From: an uncultured Spirochaetia bacterium
GTDB taxonomy: Bacteria > Spirochaetota > CALGPD01
Reading direction: 5' to 3'
DNA: 42,869 bases
NCBI GenBank assembly: GCA_937960625.1
Contig: CALGPD010000272.1
Coordinates: 1-42,869, forward strand
Part shown: piece after piece, positions 41,450-42,869 of the stretch
Layout: each line of letters begins with the position of its first letter
Position numbering within the stretch: position 1 is the stretch's first letter
Translations under genes and position numbers: made by a program
Notes under the pieces: generated by a model
Database searches by the model: none
The model's input: the letters and a program-made list of their open reading frames with translations, nothing else
Told to the model about the DNA's origin: nothing

Positions 41450-41495
41450 AGCTTAGCAACCTATGGTTTAAACCGTAGGTTACTAAGCTTTTTTA
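41450..41495 (+). terminator. Long intrinsic terminator
   Basis: AGCTTAG, AACCTA and GGTTT pair with AAACC, TAGGTT and CTAAGCT (41450-41489), interrupted by three single mismatches, followed by TTTTTT. The almost unbroken 20-bp stem is unusually long. Confidence 0.85.
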
Positions 41496-41662
41496 ATCTA
41501 GCCAAATTCAGCAAATAATTTTAATTTTATTAAGCAATAAGTATTATATACTGTGCTGAAATGGTTTTGTCAGGTAATATTTTTAATTAACTTTTTTTTC
41601 GTTTTATATTGTTCATAATTTATTTACATTTCCTTTTATAAACTAAACAGGCAGGAACATTC

Positions 41663-42646
41663 ATGTCAGAATTATTCAACCTAATTTTTAAAACCCTCGC
41701 GGGTAACATTTTCCTAGTTGTCGTGAGCTTTGCGTTACTTTATTATGGAGCTGATCTTCTGGTCCGGGGAAGTGTAACCATAGCGACGAATTTTGGGGTA
41801 CAAAAGTTAATCGTGGGCATGACTATTGTGGCATTCGGAACATCCATGCCTGAATTTACAGTAAGCCTTTTTGCTAAAATTAGAAATTCAACGGGTATTT
41901 CCGTAGGTAACGTTATCGGGTCAAACATTGCGAATATTGCATTAATTTTGGGAACAGCGGCGTTAATACGGCCCCTAGATGTTCATCTTGAAGTTATTAA
42001 GGTAGAGCTTCCTTTATTATTTGCTTTCACTGTTATTTTTAACATGCTGTGTTTAGACGGTATTGTATCGGTTATTGACGGCGTGATATTGCTTTCAATA
42101 TTCTCCGGATATATGTATTTCCGAATTGTCCGCGGCAAGAAGGGCAAAGAAGTTGAAGTTGAAGAAGTAGACGAAATAAAAGCAGGTACACCGAAAATAA
42201 TATTATTAATTATAATCGGTATCGTGTTACTCGTTGCGGGTTCCGATTTGTTAATCCGGGGCGCGGTTTTTATCGCTGTAAAATTTAATGTTAATAAAAT
42301 AGTTATCGGTTTAACCATGGTCGCGCTTGGAACGTCTCTGCCTGAGTTATTCACCAGTGTAATAGCGGCAATGAAAGGAGAATCCGATATTTCCATAGGC
42401 AACGTAATAGGATCAAACTTTTTTAACATCTTTATGATTTTAGGTTTTATCGCGCTTTTTGGTAATATTCAACTAACCAATGATGTTAGATATTTGCAAA
42501 ACTGGATTAACTTAGGTTTAACTTTAATATTGTTCCCGATAATGTTCACGGGGAAAAAAATCAACAGGGCAGAAGGTTTGTTTTTCCTTACTTTCTACGT
42601 TGTTTATATTTTAAACCTATATTTTAAATGGTTTTTCGTTAGTTAG
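41663..42646 (+). CDS. Calcium/sodium antiporter family (CaCA, YrbG-like)
   Basis: An inner-membrane cation exchanger with 10-11 transmembrane segments and two inverted alpha-repeats. The first is FGTSMPEFTVSLF with GNVIGSNIANI; the second is LGTSLPELFTSVIA with GNVIGSNFFNI. The glutamates of the GTSxPE motifs are the ion ligands. The two halves are linked by an acidic cytoplasmic loop, KEVEVEEVDEIK. 327 residues fits the short bacterial members. It is monocistronic, with AGGA upstream. Confidence 0.92.
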   Translation: MSELFNLIFKTLAGNIFLVVVSFALLYYGADLLVRGSVTIATNFGVQKLIVGMTIVAFGTSMPEFTVSLFAKIRNSTGISVGNVIGSNIANIALILGTAALIRPLDVHLEVIKVELPLLFAFTVIFNMLCLDGIVSVIDGVILLSIFSGYMYFRIVRGKKGKEVEVEEVDEIKAGTPKIILLIIIGIVLLVAGSDLLIRGAVFIAVKFNVNKIVIGLTMVALGTSLPELFTSVIAAMKGESDISIGNVIGSNFFNIFMILGFIALFGNIQLTNDVRYLQNWINLGLTLILFPIMFTGKKINRAEGLFFLTFYVVYILNLYFKWFFVS

Positions 42647-42661
42647 CATTAACACAGAACC

Positions 42662-42869
42662 TTATTTACCATACCATTTAATAAAATCAAATATATTTGA
42701 TTCAATATCTTTTAATATTTTTATTGTAATGCCTTTTCCTAAATCTTCACCTTTATGACAAGGCAAAGTAGTAGTTCTGCCGTCCTTATGCCGAAAAAAT
42801 TTATGGCTTCCTTTTTGGCGGACTTCACTAAAACCTAAAGCCTTTAAATATTTTACCATAATTTTATAA
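42662..42869 (-). CDS. HicA-like mRNA interferase toxin, cut by window end
   Basis: The dsRBD-like HicA fold: YLKALGFSEVRQKGSHKFFR contains the catalytic histidine in GSHKF, followed by HKDGRTTTLPCHKGEDLGKG and the C-terminal ILKDIESNIFDFIK. An ATG at 42859 exists, but the frame stays open to the window end and known members have about ten more residues before VKYLKALGF, so the gene probably starts outside. No HicB antitoxin is downstream (only 15 bp to the antiporter gene); if present it must be upstream. Confidence 0.75.
   Translation of the reverse strand, partial: YKIMVKYLKALGFSEVRQKGSHKFFRHKDGRTTTLPCHKGEDLGKGITIKILKDIESNIFDFIKWYGK

Overview
The window is AT-rich and reads as chromosomal DNA of a spirochaete (phylum Spirochaetota). 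The main evidence is a core-type periplasmic flagellin (FlaB) with the spirochaete N-terminus MIINHNLSAI. It is supported by a RecJ with a long insertion, a 7TMR-DISM hybrid histidine kinase, a CheR/CheB pair, several lipoproteins with spirochaete-style lipoboxes, and a lipoprotein carrying an NADase-type glycan-binding domain. No tRNA or rRNA gene, CRISPR array or intact transposase was seen.

Layout. Positions 1-4.6 kb hold the end of a SpoIIE-type phosphatase, then leuB and ilvC (branched-chain amino acid synthesis) around a solitary XRE regulator. At 4.8-5.8 kb is flaB, with a sigma-28-like promoter and a CsrA-type hairpin in its leader. At 6-13.4 kb lie a phasin-like coiled-coil protein, an unlisted 49-codon secreted His/Arg-rich peptide, recJ, lipoproteins, a ferredoxin-nitroreductase fusion and an outer-membrane protein. 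At 13.5-16.5 kb der, gpsA and a MerR regulator overlap as an operon. At 16.5-20.5 kb are a PanE-like reductase, a 39-codon gene behind a near-consensus sigma-54 promoter, a short-form N-acetylglutamate synthase, cheB and cheR. At 20.8-24.8 kb are envelope proteins, a metallo-beta-lactamase-fold hydrolase and a secreted ankyrin-repeat protein.

The stretch 24.8-25.85 kb has no obvious protein gene but is dense in signals: a full-length inverted-repeat element, a DnaA box, two ParB-type parS sites 17 bp apart, and a structured transcript candidate of about 230 nt ending in an intrinsic terminator. This suggests proximity to the chromosome origin or a partition centre. From 26 to 38 kb follow a zinc carboxypeptidase, a glycosyltransferase flanked by two direct copies of the repeat, lipoproteins, a GNAT protein that seems to start at ATA, ackA and a 1195-residue hybrid kinase.

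The most unusual gene set is the minus-strand operon at 38.17-40.22 kb. It encodes an ArsR/SmtB-type repressor, a Met/Lys-rich winged-helix protein, a protein that is about 21% methionine, and a Met-rich DUF302 protein. It sits behind a clear promoter with two perfect 12-bp palindromes downstream of it, and looks like a metal- or redox-responsive system whose effectors are methionine-rich. The window closes with a lipoprotein hydrolase, a Ca/Na antiporter-family protein and the end of a HicA-like toxin.

Two themes recur. At least six copies of one dispersed repeat family (ends AACGTGAA..TTCACGTT) lie in the intergenic spaces. Four genes, including der, have a promoter placed exactly six bases before the ATG, which predicts leaderless mRNAs.
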